Below, in pieces: positions 36,377 to 48,714 of a stretch of DNA of 64,000 bases (positions are counted from its first letter, which is position 1; each line of letters starts with the position of its first letter). Under the pieces are notes generated by a model. That model was not told where the DNA came from. It was given only the letters and a program-made list of their open reading frames with translations, and ran no database searches. Source of the DNA: Citrus sinensis (lineage: Eukaryota > Streptophyta > Magnoliopsida > Sapindales > Rutaceae); the NCBI RefSeq assembly GCF_022201045.2, contig NC_068556.1, forward strand, positions 1,466,001 through 1,530,000, written 5' to 3'. The position numbers and the translations under genes were made by a program.

Positions 36377-36994
36377 TCAACTATCTTCATATTTCGACGT
36401 GATACAGAGTCGACTCGGCCTCGGTTGGAACGCGGAGCGCCGCCTCTGATGATGCGACGACGGACGGATCAAATCTCTCAACGATCTCTTCATCCACTCT
36501 CCTTCAACGCCACCGATTCTCACAAGTGAATTCGTCATAGCGGATCTCCTCATATTCAAGCTATTCGATTGATACGACCCCGTTCCGTTACTATGGCCGT
36601 TGACTCCACTGTTCTTATGTAGACTGCACCGGAAAGAGCCTGGATGCGTCGTAGGCGAACACATGCACGTCTTTTTCTGAAAGGAGATGTGGTTGTTTTG
36701 CTTCGGAACCGAAATCGATCTGTTAGGAGATATGGATCTATCGATCGAGAAACGGAACGAAGGAGTAGGAGATGCTGACGTGTACAAATTGACACGTGTT
36801 GGAGATGCCGATCTTTGGTGGCTACTATGGTGGTTTTTGAAGAAAGCAGACGGTGGAGAAGAGAAACTGGAGCTTGTTGAAGAAGCAAAAGCGGAGGACG
36901 AAGAAGAGATTTTATTCGCCGTGTGAAATCTACCGGACGGCGATAACGATCGTAAAACTGGACCGCTTGATCTTCTCGACGATGACGCTGCCAT
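36377..36994 (-). CDS. plant serine-rich protein of unknown function
   Basis: A single open exon of 205 codons. The first 90 residues are strongly Ser-rich (MAASSSRRSSGPVLRSLSPS at the start) with SP and SPT sites that could be phosphorylated. A short conserved cysteine block, CMCSPTTHPGSFRCSLHK (about residues 109-126), is what I recognise as the hallmark of plant serine-rich protein-like genes. A basic C-terminus with EWMKRSLRDLIRPS follows. No membrane segment or signal peptide is seen. The molecular function of the family is not known to me. The mirror reading frame at 36687-36926 on the plus strand is a shadow of this gene. Confidence 0.85.
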   Translation of the reverse strand: MAASSSRRSSGPVLRSLSPSGRFHTANKISSSSSAFASSTSSSFSSPPSAFFKNHHSSHQRSASPTRVNLYTSASPTPSFRFSIDRSISPNRSISVPKQNNHISFQKKTCMCSPTTHPGSFRCSLHKNSGVNGHSNGTGSYQSNSLNMRRSAMTNSLVRIGGVEGEWMKRSLRDLIRPSSHHQRRRSAFQPRPSRLCITSKYEDS

Positions 36995-37050
36995 TTGTCA
37001 AATTCTATTTATTTATTTTGTTTTTTGAAAAAAGGAAATTTCGAAAGGAT

Positions 37051-37054
<4 letters not shown>

Positions 37055-37095
<41 letters not shown>
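37055..37095. repeat. (GA)n tract in the leader of the serine-rich gene
   Basis: About twenty GA units, CT on the coding strand, lie 61-101 bp upstream of the ATG at 36994 and downstream of the likely TATA box. They would therefore be transcribed in the 5' UTR. Such GA/CT tracts are binding sites for plant GAGA-binding BBR/BPC factors and are also prone to slippage. Confidence 0.85.
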
Positions 37096-37098
<3 letters not shown>

Positions 37099-37169
37099 TT
37101 AGGTTTTGATTTCTTCTAAAGGCCCCGAAGGCTGGCTAGTTTGGCAAACCTAGCGAGTCTCGAAGGCGG

Positions 37170-37179
37170 GATTTATAGG
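37170..37179 (-). promoter_or_regulatory. TATA box of the serine-rich gene
   Basis: On the minus strand the sequence reads CCTATAAATC, about 180 bp before the ATG. Transcription would begin near 37140, giving a leader that contains the GA/CT tract. Confidence 0.55.
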
Positions 37180-40100
37180 TTGGAGGGACGAGGGCGGATC
37201 GCAAATAATGGAAAGATTTGGGGGGTCAGAGGGTTTCTAGACTTGACCATGGTTAGTGTTAACTAGTGGGTTTGGTTAGGCGGATTGCTGCCTTGCTGGG
37301 ATTGGGATTCTGATCCAACGGCTGGTATGATGTGGACAGAAAAAAGCGACAACAAATGGAGCCGTTTGGATTTACAGCTTTTCTGGGCAACTGCAGAGAC
37401 TGCCACGTATAGAATTTCGGGAAACGGTCAGGTGTCAAAGTACGAGAACGTGGCAGTGATTTCTAGGTATTTACAATCTGCCATTGCTTAGACTTTTCGC
37501 GTGGCGTAACTGTCCCTCATCTTTTAAATCTATAACAATCATGTCCTCAACATATATTCAATAATTTTTTCCGTTAAGGTAAGGGTAAAATAAGTAATTT
37601 CATATGTCGATTAATGGTCAACTAAAAAAAAGTAAAATATAAGCTTTTTGTAATTCTTGGAGTAAAAATGCAAAATGTTTGCGTGAAATAATGATTACAC
37701 CCATTTATTATTGTGAAATAATAAATAAAAAATCTCAAATGTTAAGTAATATGTGCACTTTAACACTTGAGATTTTTTTTTTTTGAAAAAGTCATTTCTT
37801 AGTAATTCTTAGCAGCATATAGATTCATGTAATAATTAGCTATCATAATCAGGTCAATTGTTGTCTTTCAAAATTTTATTGAAAAATTTGACCTCCAATA
37901 ATGCAAAACATTCATTAATTAGATGATGTGATAATATAATTAATTAATTTAAAATTATTAATCCTTCAATGAATAATATGTTATATTATTTGAAATATAA
38001 TTTAAGGAAAATTTTTGAAACGTCTCACCTATATAAAAAAAAGAAACCTTAACAAAATTTGACTCAAACATATGTTTAGCACTATTAATTATTGTGTACA
38101 ATATGACACTATTTGTATGATTGCTTCATATTATATATTTTGACTATATTGAACTTTATTTTTTTCCATCCAACTAATCCTTTTATGTCCCATAATTAGG
38201 AATTATATATTACGATTTGGTGACAATAAAATTGGGAATTTATGAGCCCTGGATTTTTATTTGTTCTAGAAACAGATGAAGCGCGTGTGTGCGCAATATT
38301 AAGCGTGTGTGAGTGCATTATAATACTATAACATTAAAATTGAACTACATATATATATTTTTAGTCAGTAAAAATCAACACTAAATTCAAAACCTCCGTA
38401 CCACCGGTGGTATGTGAAAATTTGTACATCTTTAATGTCATTTTCTAGGAATAATAGTGTCAATAATGCAAGAGATTAGGGTTTCTTATATTGCACACTC
38501 GAGAAGATGATGTCTATCCCAAGTTCCGGAATTTTTTTGTTACGGCGATACTCACAGTCAAAAATATATTAGGAAACAAGTAACCATCTTTCTAAGAAAT
38601 TTTGCTGTATGTTAAATCTGACGGCAATGGACGGCCACGTTTAAATGAAGCAAGCTCATGGATTTAACTAGAAGGCCGCAGAGACGACTGATTTCTTAGA
38701 CTAATTCAAAATTTGATGCCACTGGCCGAGTGTAGACTTTACACACTTCATCAGATTAGCGAACAAGTCTACTCTCGATTTCTCTGAGTGTTCTTGGTCA
38801 AATCTGAATCTGGCCTTATAAAAAAAAAAAAGAAAAAGAAAATTGGGCGTAACAGTTTGAGTAGCAACAGATAAATTGTGACATACATGAACACAAGACT
38901 GCTGGATTCAGCTGGGCATTCGTCTCCCAACATGAAATCGCTCGTAAGCTTGATTGGATCCATTTGGATTCACCTGGAAGTTGAGACATTTACAGATTCC
39001 TGTTCAAATAAGATACGTAGCAGTCATAAACACGGTTCCGAATTGTTAATAGTAAGTCAAGCTTGCTCTGCCTTAGTTTGGGACTTTGAGTTGTCATTGA
39101 CTCATTTCCGTTATTATAAGCTGTTAAATATAACCAATAAAGTGTTGGCTCCACTAGTAATAGAGTCTTTTAAGTGGTTTGACTGGATTTGCTTCTCAGT
39201 TTGAGTTACAGGGAAGTTGTTTTTATTAGGAGAATATGTGCCTCCCGATTCGAGCGGAGACTTTTAATTTAAGTTGTGGTACGAATTTAAAGGTGCCTCC
39301 CACAGTTAAAATCTTTCTTAAAATATCTCGTGATTAAGACAAAAAAAAAATTAAGTTAGTAAATATAAACAAAAATATATATATATATACAAGAGGGTGA
39401 TAAAGAATTGTGAAACTGTATCTTAATTTTCCAGAGCCACCAGCTGGCTCCCCATCCGAGCCAGTGAACAGTTTGTCAAGATTTCATTGGATGCGAATAG
39501 ATTAAGATGGGAGTAGAGGGGTTATTTTCATGATCTAAATTGTTTGTCTCTCCCTCCCAGCACATTTTGAAGATAAGCTTTTTTTTTATTTTTTATCTTT
39601 TTAAATAGTAACATTCTTTGTAAATTAACTAGGACCCATCCATATTACTCTTGTATGAGACAGCTCGGACGTCCGGGACAAATTTTTTGCCATAGTCAAG
39701 CTCGAAATTGAGATAAGAGGGGGGACTAGGATTGTCCTATTATCAAATAGGTCAGATACTTGATCCATTTTTTAACCATAGTTCATTAGAGTTAGAAGGG
39801 CAAATTAGGATTATCATTGTTATATGGTAACCCAGTTTTTTTTTTCTTTTTTTTAATATTACATATAATATAACTAATTCCAATAAATAAATGTGCCATC
39901 TATTGGAAATTATTGTAGTAAGTCGACAATTGAAAGTAAATTAATATAAGTAAATAGTAAGAAAATAGGGTGCGGTTAATTGTTGAAACAATAACAAAAT
40001 AAACAATAGAAAAGAAAATGAAAAAATGTGTGTAAGAAAAAATGAAAACAATAACAAAATAAGTGTAAGAAAAAATTTGAGGCATGTTAAGCAACAATGT

Positions 40101-43100
40101 CCTCAAAACAGATTTACCACACACTATGGTGCTTTTAGGTTCGTTGATATATGTTTTCTAAGATACAATGGGAACAAATTATTCGCTAAGCACATACAAA
40201 TAATTCCGGCGAACAACAACAATGTAGAATCTCGATAAAAATAGAACGGTAGAGGATGAATTTTTTTTTTAAGTGCTCTGTGTGTTTGTTGTGTGTAAAA
40301 CAGAAGATGAAGACTACCTTTTATATACATGAGGGTATGTAACTGTTGAATAATAAAATTGAATATTTGAATTCAGTATTTGATTTAATTTGCTTCTGTA
40401 ACAGCCCCATTGAATTCACAAAATTCATTTCTGTAACAACTCAAAATTTATTCACAAATCAAAACTGCTTTTGATTTTTAATTATGAAAACTGTTACAAA
40501 ATTTAAAAGGAAATAAAAAACGTGGCCATACGGGCCTGAGTGATTTTCGGTTGACATTCGCGTACGCAGGATGCGTGGGCGCACACAAGGTCAACCAAAA
40601 CGGACGAGGATTTGCACCCCCCTGCGCATGCGTGCGTGGAGAGAACCTCTATCTTAAAAATTCTTACTCATGTATTGATGAATATTTATATATAAACACA
40701 AATCCCTTAGCTTATTTTTCCCTTATAGGATAAGTTCTATTTCTTTTCAAATTTCTAACTTCAAGGGTGTACTTTAAGAATCAATTTCTCATTCATCCAA
40801 ATATCATTTTGAGTATATAAATATACCATTTCAAAGTATTCACAGAGTAGTGTCTGAACCTCCAAAAAAATTTCACTTTCGCTAAGTGAGTCCCACTCAA
40901 AATGTGCCCCTCAAAATAGCATACTAATATGCTATTTTTTTTCAACACCATCCAAGTACAAATTTAAATTATACAATTGAGGTCCATTATAAAAAAATCA
41001 CTTATATAATTACTAAGGAGACTTGAATCTTCTAATTTACAGTTGAGGAAACAAGTTACCAACTAATCCAACCAAGAAGTTGAAAATTATTATCAAAAGA
41101 CTCCTAAAAAAATTATTCATATAATTATTAGGAAAACTTAAATCCTACACTTTAGAGTTACAAAGATGAGGCAACAGTTAACCTAACCAAAAGGTTAAAA
41201 ACCATTATCACAAGAGATGTACTCTAAAAAATTATTTGGTAGTTAACCCCTAGTGGGCAAACAATTTGAAGATAAGATTGAAAACCTACAGGCAATGCGA
41301 TTAAGTAGTGCGACGAGAAGGACCCTATATATTAAAAAAAAAAGGAAAATCCTATAATAAAATAATAAGCTGCTGTTGGAAAACTCGAGGCAAGTAGAAA
41401 AAAAAATAATAAATCGTGGGATTAGATGAATGCATTATGAAATAGTAGTGATAAGAAAGTGACATAAAGGTGCTGCGACCTTTTGAATATCGCAATGGGT
41501 GGATATTTTCTTTAATCCAATAAGATGGTAATTGAAAGATGATTGATCATTGACGTATATTTTACAATTATATAGGCCAGCTGTTGAAGACTAAATTATC
41601 TTTAAATGGTATGGATAGTGGACCTCAGAGTCGTCGTATGAATGCCTAAGGGATTTGATTTCTAGATTTGGATAGCCGAGGGGCAATTAATGAAAATTTT
41701 GTTCCTATTAAATTTCGTAAGGTTAGCTGGGTCTCTTGCTAGAGTTTCTAAAATAGCTGTTGAACAAGAAATCATTCCCATTTGTAATCAAATGGCCACA
41801 TGGGTGGCGGTTGGGAAAATTCATAATTGTTGGTTGACGTTTAGGCGCCACCCAAGTCATATGATAGTGATAAACACATTATTGGAATTACGATATTTGG
41901 GCTTAACGTGGAAAGCAACCAGAGAGGTGGATTGAAAGAACGAAGAAGGTTATATTGCTCCATGTTAAACCTTTTCTTGCAAGGCCATACATGGGGGAGA
42001 GGCTTGAAATTGAGGGGAATTAATCTTTAATAAATGTAGTGTATTAAAGTAATACATTATAGAACATGATCAATTAGGTAAGAGGCTTAAAACTAATTTA
42101 AAAGAGAAATTTTAATAATACATCATATTAAAATTGAATTTACTCTATTATGATGGAGCCCATCTATCTAAATCTAAAAGAGGTTAACTTTTTTGCCCAA
42201 CATATTTGCTTTAATCATTAAGGTACTAGAACCTCGTTTGCATGTGTGAAAGGGGAAATAATTTTTTTATTCCACTGATTGGTCACTGAAACTTTGTGAC
42301 CGAGAAGAGGCGAGTTTGCGTGCTGTTGATAATAATAACAGTGGGTTCGACTGCATTGCAATAGTGGTACGATATCACTGTTGTATCTAGTTGTTGAATC
42401 TACTTAGAGAGATGACTCTATTAAAATCTAACGGCTGGATGTAATGGTGGCCTTAATTTTCTCCATAACAGTGATACCAATGAAATCAACTTAATTAAAA
42501 AAAAATAAAACTTTAGAAATGGTTGAGTATTGATTTTGGTACCAAGTCTTAACAAAAGCACCGCATCATGGCATTGAATGATTCGCTTTAAGTACGTAGA
42601 CAAGTGGCGTCGTTTACATAAACGAAGCAGTTTTAAGTAGCGGAGCCTCCAAGTCTGCCCCATCGAGAAGAAATGAAAGAAATTGGTGTTTCAAATCTTA
42701 GGGACAACGAATTTAAAAGAGCAACTGGCACACAATAATTTATTATCAATAGCTTCATAATTGACGATCACAAGTGACAATTATAGCATAAGCTTAGTGT
42801 TCCTGTGCCGTAATATTTTATTATTATTTTTAAATTCTATTGAAACAATGGGCAATAATTTATTAAACAGAACAGAGAGATTAGTAATAGATTTACCACC
42901 CACAATATGGAGCCTAATATGAAAATAAAAGAAATTACGTCTGAAATGTGTTCAAGAAGCTGTTTTAGCCACGGTATTATAATATCTTTTAAGCATAAAA
43001 AGGTGCGTTAGTTAACATAAAATTAAAGGAGTTGCCATCTTACATTTCATGTAACGTATAATTTCCTCTCTTAATGGTAAAATTCACAATTTAATTTTGT

Positions 43101-44597
43101 AAGAGACTACTTTATAAAAAGAATTAGAATTCTTTCATAATTTGATCATGCCCTGATAAATAATTTAATTATTTATTAATAATTAATTAAAAATAAAAAA
43201 ATTAAATTTTATTCATATATTATTACTAAAAAATATACAATAAAAAATCTTAAAAAATTCAAATGAGATCAAATCAAGAGAGAATTTTTTTCCTTCCAAT
43301 AATTGTGAGGTAGCCAAATTCTAAAATAAAGGGTGACTTCAAGCGGAATATTCTTGCACGTAATTCAGAAGCAATAACAAGAAAATGGGGCCCATGTTTT
43401 GATGAGTATCACTAACATAACCACAGGATCACATGGATGCTTGAATTACGGGTCCGCGGTGGCAGAGTCCAGTCCCGTGTAGGCAGGTACTGTTAAGTGT
43501 TAATTAATTAATATTTTCAATTTTTGAAACTGAAAACGATTTTTATTTTTATTTTTTATAGTTATTATGTCATCTCCGCGTATGTGTCTACGAGGAGCCG
43601 CAAGGAAAAGTATGCCATCGTGATCAAGTGGTTCCTAAATCTCAATAATTCGAATGTAGCACATTTCTCTACCTTTAAAAAAAAAATTAAATAAATAATA
43701 TTTTTATTAATTCAATTTTATGATAAGGTAGTGATTTGAGTGTCATAAATTCAACTCCTCTTAATTTTTAATTATGATTGTGAGGGTAGTGATTCAAGTG
43801 CCATGAACTCGTATAGATTTATTTGTAAATTTTTTTTCTTTGTGAAATGTGAATAGAGCAGAAATATTTCGCATTTATAAAAATTATTTGTCTAAACAAA
43901 TACTTTATAAAATTTAATGTAATATTATAAATTTTAATTATAAATATCAGTATAATAATAATATGATGTGTAATTAATATTAAAAAAAAAAACTTCACGA
44001 AGACATCTATGATATTGTTGGTAATAGTTCCCAGCCATACAACAGGAGCATTGTGTCCCAGAGATAATTTAACAAAGAAATGGGCATGAGCATTACCCGA
44101 TTTGGGCCACTGGAATTTAACATTTCCGTACTTTTATCCCACACGTAATAGCCGAGTGATACTCTATGCCATTCCTACTGTGTTAATTTTAATTTAATTG
44201 CGGTCTTAATGTTTTAATTAATGAAAATAATGGGTGCATTCAATAAAACAAATAATTATCGACCCATTCCATGTTTGTGGATTTGCTATAATGGGCCTAG
44301 TTTCTTAAGAGGAAAGGGCCAAAATCCACATTAGCAAATAACCATCAAACCTCAATCACAACCCAGTTTCAAGTTTTTTTTTTTAAAAAAGAAAAAAGAA
44401 TAGTAGGGAAAAAAAATCCAAGGGCTTGTTGCTTTGAAGATGATCAAGGAAATAATATATATAATCAAGTAAACTCAAGAAAATCATGGCAGAGATGCAT
44501 TGCATGACACAGAGAAGCTCTACTATTACTTAACTGGTACCCAAAAGATTTACAACTTACAAGAACGTGGAAATGAAGCCAAGGAGACACCAAGTGT
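37180..44597. other. 7.4-kb gene-free region
   Basis: No gene, RNA or complete element is recognised. The region contains AT-rich DNA, homopolymer runs, an (AT)n tract at about 39373-39389, a CpG-richer patch at about 40520-40640 and a tandem duplication at about 40991-41215. Reading frames of 60-108 codons have no motif and no splice support. Confidence 0.5.
40991..41215. repeat. diverged tandem duplication, unit about 110 bp
   Basis: Two copies start at about 40993 and 41106. Each begins with an A run, then TATAATTA(C/T)TA, then ACTT(G/A)AATC, and ends in TTATCA. They differ at many bases, so the duplication is old. Confidence 0.6.
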
Positions 44598-47492
44598 TTA
44601 CTCTCGAGTATCTTGAGAGTCCTTGCCCTCCTCAAGGCTTTGATGATCTGATTGTTTAGTGTAGATTCTGTAACGCCGCTCTCGCCCATAAATTACCCAG
44701 AAGATCAATGAAAGCATAACTGCTGTTGACACCATCGCCAATCCAACGTATATCCACTTACTGTATGCTTGCAGATCAGGGCAATGATCTCTGTATATTT
44801 CGTCGAAAGTTTCTCTGACAAATGTGCAGTCTTGTAGCTCAGCTAAGAAGGGACCATAGTTTTCTAACCCATTGCACAAATTTACAGCTGCTGTCATGTC
44901 GTCGTATAAGGGTGGAGTTAGACGCCCTGTTGTTGTACATACACCGCTTGGTGAAACTTGACACACATAATTACTCAAAGCCTGCAAAAATTAATCCCTT
45001 GTTAAGAGTGTTCAAAACTTTGTTCCATGTGAGTGCTCTTTTAAGGCAATAGAGGAACCGAGAGGGTTACCTGTGTGGCATTGTTCAAGTTCAGTTCACC
45101 AGCCGTGCAAGTTCTGTCCGTAAAGTCAGGGTGAAATGGATTGCATAATATTGGAACTAATGGACCGGATTGATTGAAGTAGAAGGGCACAAAAGCTGGG
45201 GCAAAATTTATGTTTGAGACGTTGGTGATGACCTCGTTGACTACTTCGACAAGCTGAGAAGTGACTTCTTTTGTTCTCGTTAGAGTGTCTTGGGCAGTGG
45301 CCTTGTCCACACAGGGTATTATGGAATCTAAAGCTGTATGAGCAGCAGGGTTTTGTACATATTCATTCATTGCAACACAAGTATCTCCAGCCACACTAAT
45401 GCATGGAAGAAAAATGAGGATTAGCTTTGACCATGCAAGTTTGAACACATGAATGTCAGCAGACTCATCCCAATGAACTGATAGCATCGCTTATACGTGA
45501 AGGAAAAAAATGAGCAGAATTACGTGCAATTCTGTAAACTTACTTATGAAGAAGTAGGAATATGCCACATAATATAAATGTTCCAGTAACGAGTATCCAT
45601 CCAAAGATAACCAGACTGCAAAAAATTTCATAGATCATACTTGGTAAGAGATTACCTTAGTGCAAACAGAATAACAACAAAAATGAAAAAGGGAATAATA
45701 AAAAAATGAAAGGGCAATGAACCATCTCACTCACACGTAGACGAGAACTTGCATTCCAAAAATTGAGAATACTGGATAAAATATCACAAAATATTAGACC
45801 AAGATGATTTTTAATTTATAATCCAGGGAAATCAACATGCTTGGAATCTTATTGAGGAATTCAAATGACTTACAGAATCCGAGAAATGTCAAGACCAGCA
45901 TAATAGCTGCAATTAGAATTAGAGCTAATCTCCTGGAAGGACACCAGTATATTCCTTAGTATAGCAATTTCAAACAAACGAATTGAGGTTAGAGTCATAT
46001 TCATACACTCACACAGAATCCAGAAGGTCGCGTATGTCATGCGAATTCTTGGCTGTTTCATCAGCAACAGTGCTGGCTGAAGAATTAAGTTTTGATTCTA
46101 CGTTGTCAATATCTGATTGGACATTAGAAGGTAGAAAAACTTTCTGAACCGATATTTGCTTAGCCGTGGCAAGATTATTTGACACTTCTTGCAGTTTTTG
46201 GACAGTGGTATCTGCTTGGTACACTACATATTCCAATGTTTTTTTGGTACTGCCACGAAACTTGACTTGACCAGCATAGAGGACAACACATCCGATGCTG
46301 CAACAACAAAGTAAATATCAGTTTGGCACAGGAACTTAATTGAACATAAATCTAAAAGAGGAAATTGTGAGAGAGTACATTGCTGCGATGGTGAAGAATA
46401 TGAGGAAAATAAGAGAAAGGGCATAAGCAGTTTTAGAATAGCCATAAGGCTTCCTTTTGCAGCAGAAATGAAAGATACAAATGAACAGCAAACACGCCCC
46501 GAAGCCCAGGAACCAAATAGCAGCAATGACAAACAGAGGAGCCGCAGTATAAGCCACTGACTGCAAATAAAAAAAAATATATTGAAAGGAAAAGCTTAAC
46601 AATGTGATTTACCAGTATCTATAGGTCAATCTGATTATGAAAGCAAAAGGTGAAGAACAATCACAATCGTGATGCAGAGCTTATGCGGTTCAACAATATT
46701 TAAGAGTTTTTTTATCACGCACATGCAATCATGTAGTCAAGGTAAACTTCATCCATTAAACACGATCACTTTATCTGAAGAAAAAAGTTAATGTAACATG
46801 AGAGTGTCTTTAGAAGCAGGGCAGCACGATACGCTGTCCACAAACTACATTTTGCAAAATAGCTTTCCACAAACTACACTGTCCAAAATGTTGCCAGATA
46901 TTTTGGGCCATAAACTAATTAAAAGCAGTTGCTTCGAGTTTTACCAAAAATTGAGTAGCCGTGTGATAATGTGTTTTCTTACATTAACTATTACAAGTTC
47001 AGGGCATAATGGTCATGTTACACCGTCTCTGATATCCGCAATGTTGTGTTGATTATTTATAGCCAAAACGGAAATAGTGATAAAAGAGCTTACAGCCCAA
47101 TAATGGCGGTCCTTGATATTCCATCCCCCTGAATATCTTTTGAATCCGTTGAGAGGGTCTTGTCTGTAAGTCCTCTTTGCAGCCAAAACAAGCGAGGAGC
47201 TCTCACTGTCATTGCCAACAACGGGCGCAAAACTCGGTCCCTCATTATAATCAGGTGCAAAGACAGCTACATTTTCTGCCTCAGCCTCACTCACTGTTCC
47301 ATGCAAGTAGATAAGTGAAGGAAAATACAAACGCAAGAAGTACTACAGAGCAAAAGCTAAAGGGTAAGTAAGTAAGTAAGTACCTGAGGGGAGTGGCGTT
47401 TGGCTGGCGAGAAAATGAGAAGTTCCATATCCATGTGAGAAAGAAAGAAAGAAGAGAAGAGAAAATGTTAGTGACCTGTAATTTACTATCAT
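44598..47492 (-). CDS. five-span membrane protein of the AT2G25270/AT2G12400 type
   Basis: Nine exons on the minus strand (47384-47492, 47094-47293, 46379-46560, 46013-46297, 45874-45932, 45735-45771, 45544-45615, 45071-45395, 44598-44981) join to 550 aa with all phases consistent. A signal peptide (start MIVNYRSLTFSLLFFLSFSH) is followed by an N-terminal ectodomain. Next come two adjacent membrane spans (around FVIAAIWFLGFGACLLF and LIFLIFFTIAAIIGCVVLY) and a first luminal loop. Two more spans follow (from LALILIAAIMLVLTFLG to GTFILCGIFLLLH), then a second, cysteine-rich loop with NxT/NxS sites, a final span (WIYVGLAMVSTAVMLSLIF) and a short charged tail. The function is unknown. Some plant homologues are annotated as plasma membrane fusion protein on weak grounds. 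The layout resembles tweety and prominin proteins. An in-frame ATG at 47564 exists, but it would bury the signal peptide. Confidence 0.88.
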
Positions 47493-48714
47493 GATTAACT
47501 TACAGAGACGGAGACAAAGTGATGAAAGAGTATGAGGAGTCTTTGTCTCAACAGGAAGAAGCATTGGATACTTAACAAATTTTTTTTCGGTTGAATAAAG
47601 TTTTATTACAAAAATAACCTTGTGAAAAGGTTGCAGTTAGGAGAAAATTATGTAAATGAGGGCAGAAAAGTGGGAGATTTTGGGTAAGAAACATTATGAA
47701 AATTGGGATAGTGTTCCTACTACTATACAATCCACTCATGATTCATGGAAACTGGGGTAACGCGGATTGATTGTAAGGCAGAAAAGGTATTAATGGGACC
47801 CAACTAAGAGATTGCTGGGGCTCTTTCTTCAAGAAATTGCCTTTCTGCTGCGGTGCTTTTTGACTTTACGATGAAAAAAGCCTTTCCTCTGGCCCCGGCC
47901 GTTCCCGCCTTTCCCCTGTCCTTTTTGAAATCTGGGAGTAAATTGTGGTGAATCGTTTTCATTTTCAACAATGGTGTCAGATGTTCAATACGATGTCGTG
48001 CTAGCATTAAAATATACCCAATAACTTAAAATATGAAAATGAAATATATATTCTATGCTAGTTAAAACATCGAGCTATTTGATCGACAATCCATTTTTTT
48101 ATAAAGTTCGGTTAAGCGTATTCACGTAAAGAGTGAATTGTCAAACAAGTCCAAAGACATATCTATATCGTTAGCGCATATTGGACGCTGTTTTGCATAA
48201 GCAGAGGCCGCTGGGACCTTAAAGTCTAGCGCATATTGGACGGCCCCTATAAAATGACTCGAGGATCTCCGAATTAGGCGACTAAAATCCTCATAACACA
48301 AATAACTGAATAAACCGCCAGAAGCGAACGTAATTTTTGTTGAGAGCTCATTTCTCTGGACCAAGACTATCTTTGATTGTCTAAGCTCTCAGGTCAAACT
48401 CTGACTCTGCTTTTCAAATAATTCTATTCAATTCTCAGTGTTCTTTCTAATTGACCACTTAGAAAGAACACTGATGCATATAGCATTATATATGCAAGCT
48501 TCGTGTACGGTACTGTGATTGTTTGTTCAACTCTGGAACAACTTTAATTTACTTCTGAATGCTTAAAGATCAATTTGTATGCATGTAGGATTGAATCTTG
48601 GAGATAGCCTTCACTGATGATCTCATTTCTTTCTAAGATTTAGAAGGTTTCTTGGTTATAGTAACTGTTAATTCATCTTGAATTATTGCAGGCGTTACTA
48701 GGGTTTTGACGAAG
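47493..48714. other. intergenic DNA between the membrane-protein gene and the BAG6-like relic
   Basis: Divergent upstream regions of two genes. The sequence CGCATATTGGACG occurs twice, at about 48175 and 48230, as part of a short imperfect repeat. No gene is supported. Confidence 0.45.

Noticed and set aside
36687-36926. plus-strand frames over the serine-rich gene
   Set aside because: They are shadows. The minus frame has the recognised cysteine motif, a TATA box and a leader.
41690-41935. an 81-codon plus-strand frame
   Set aside because: No motif, and the surroundings are repeat-like AT-rich DNA.
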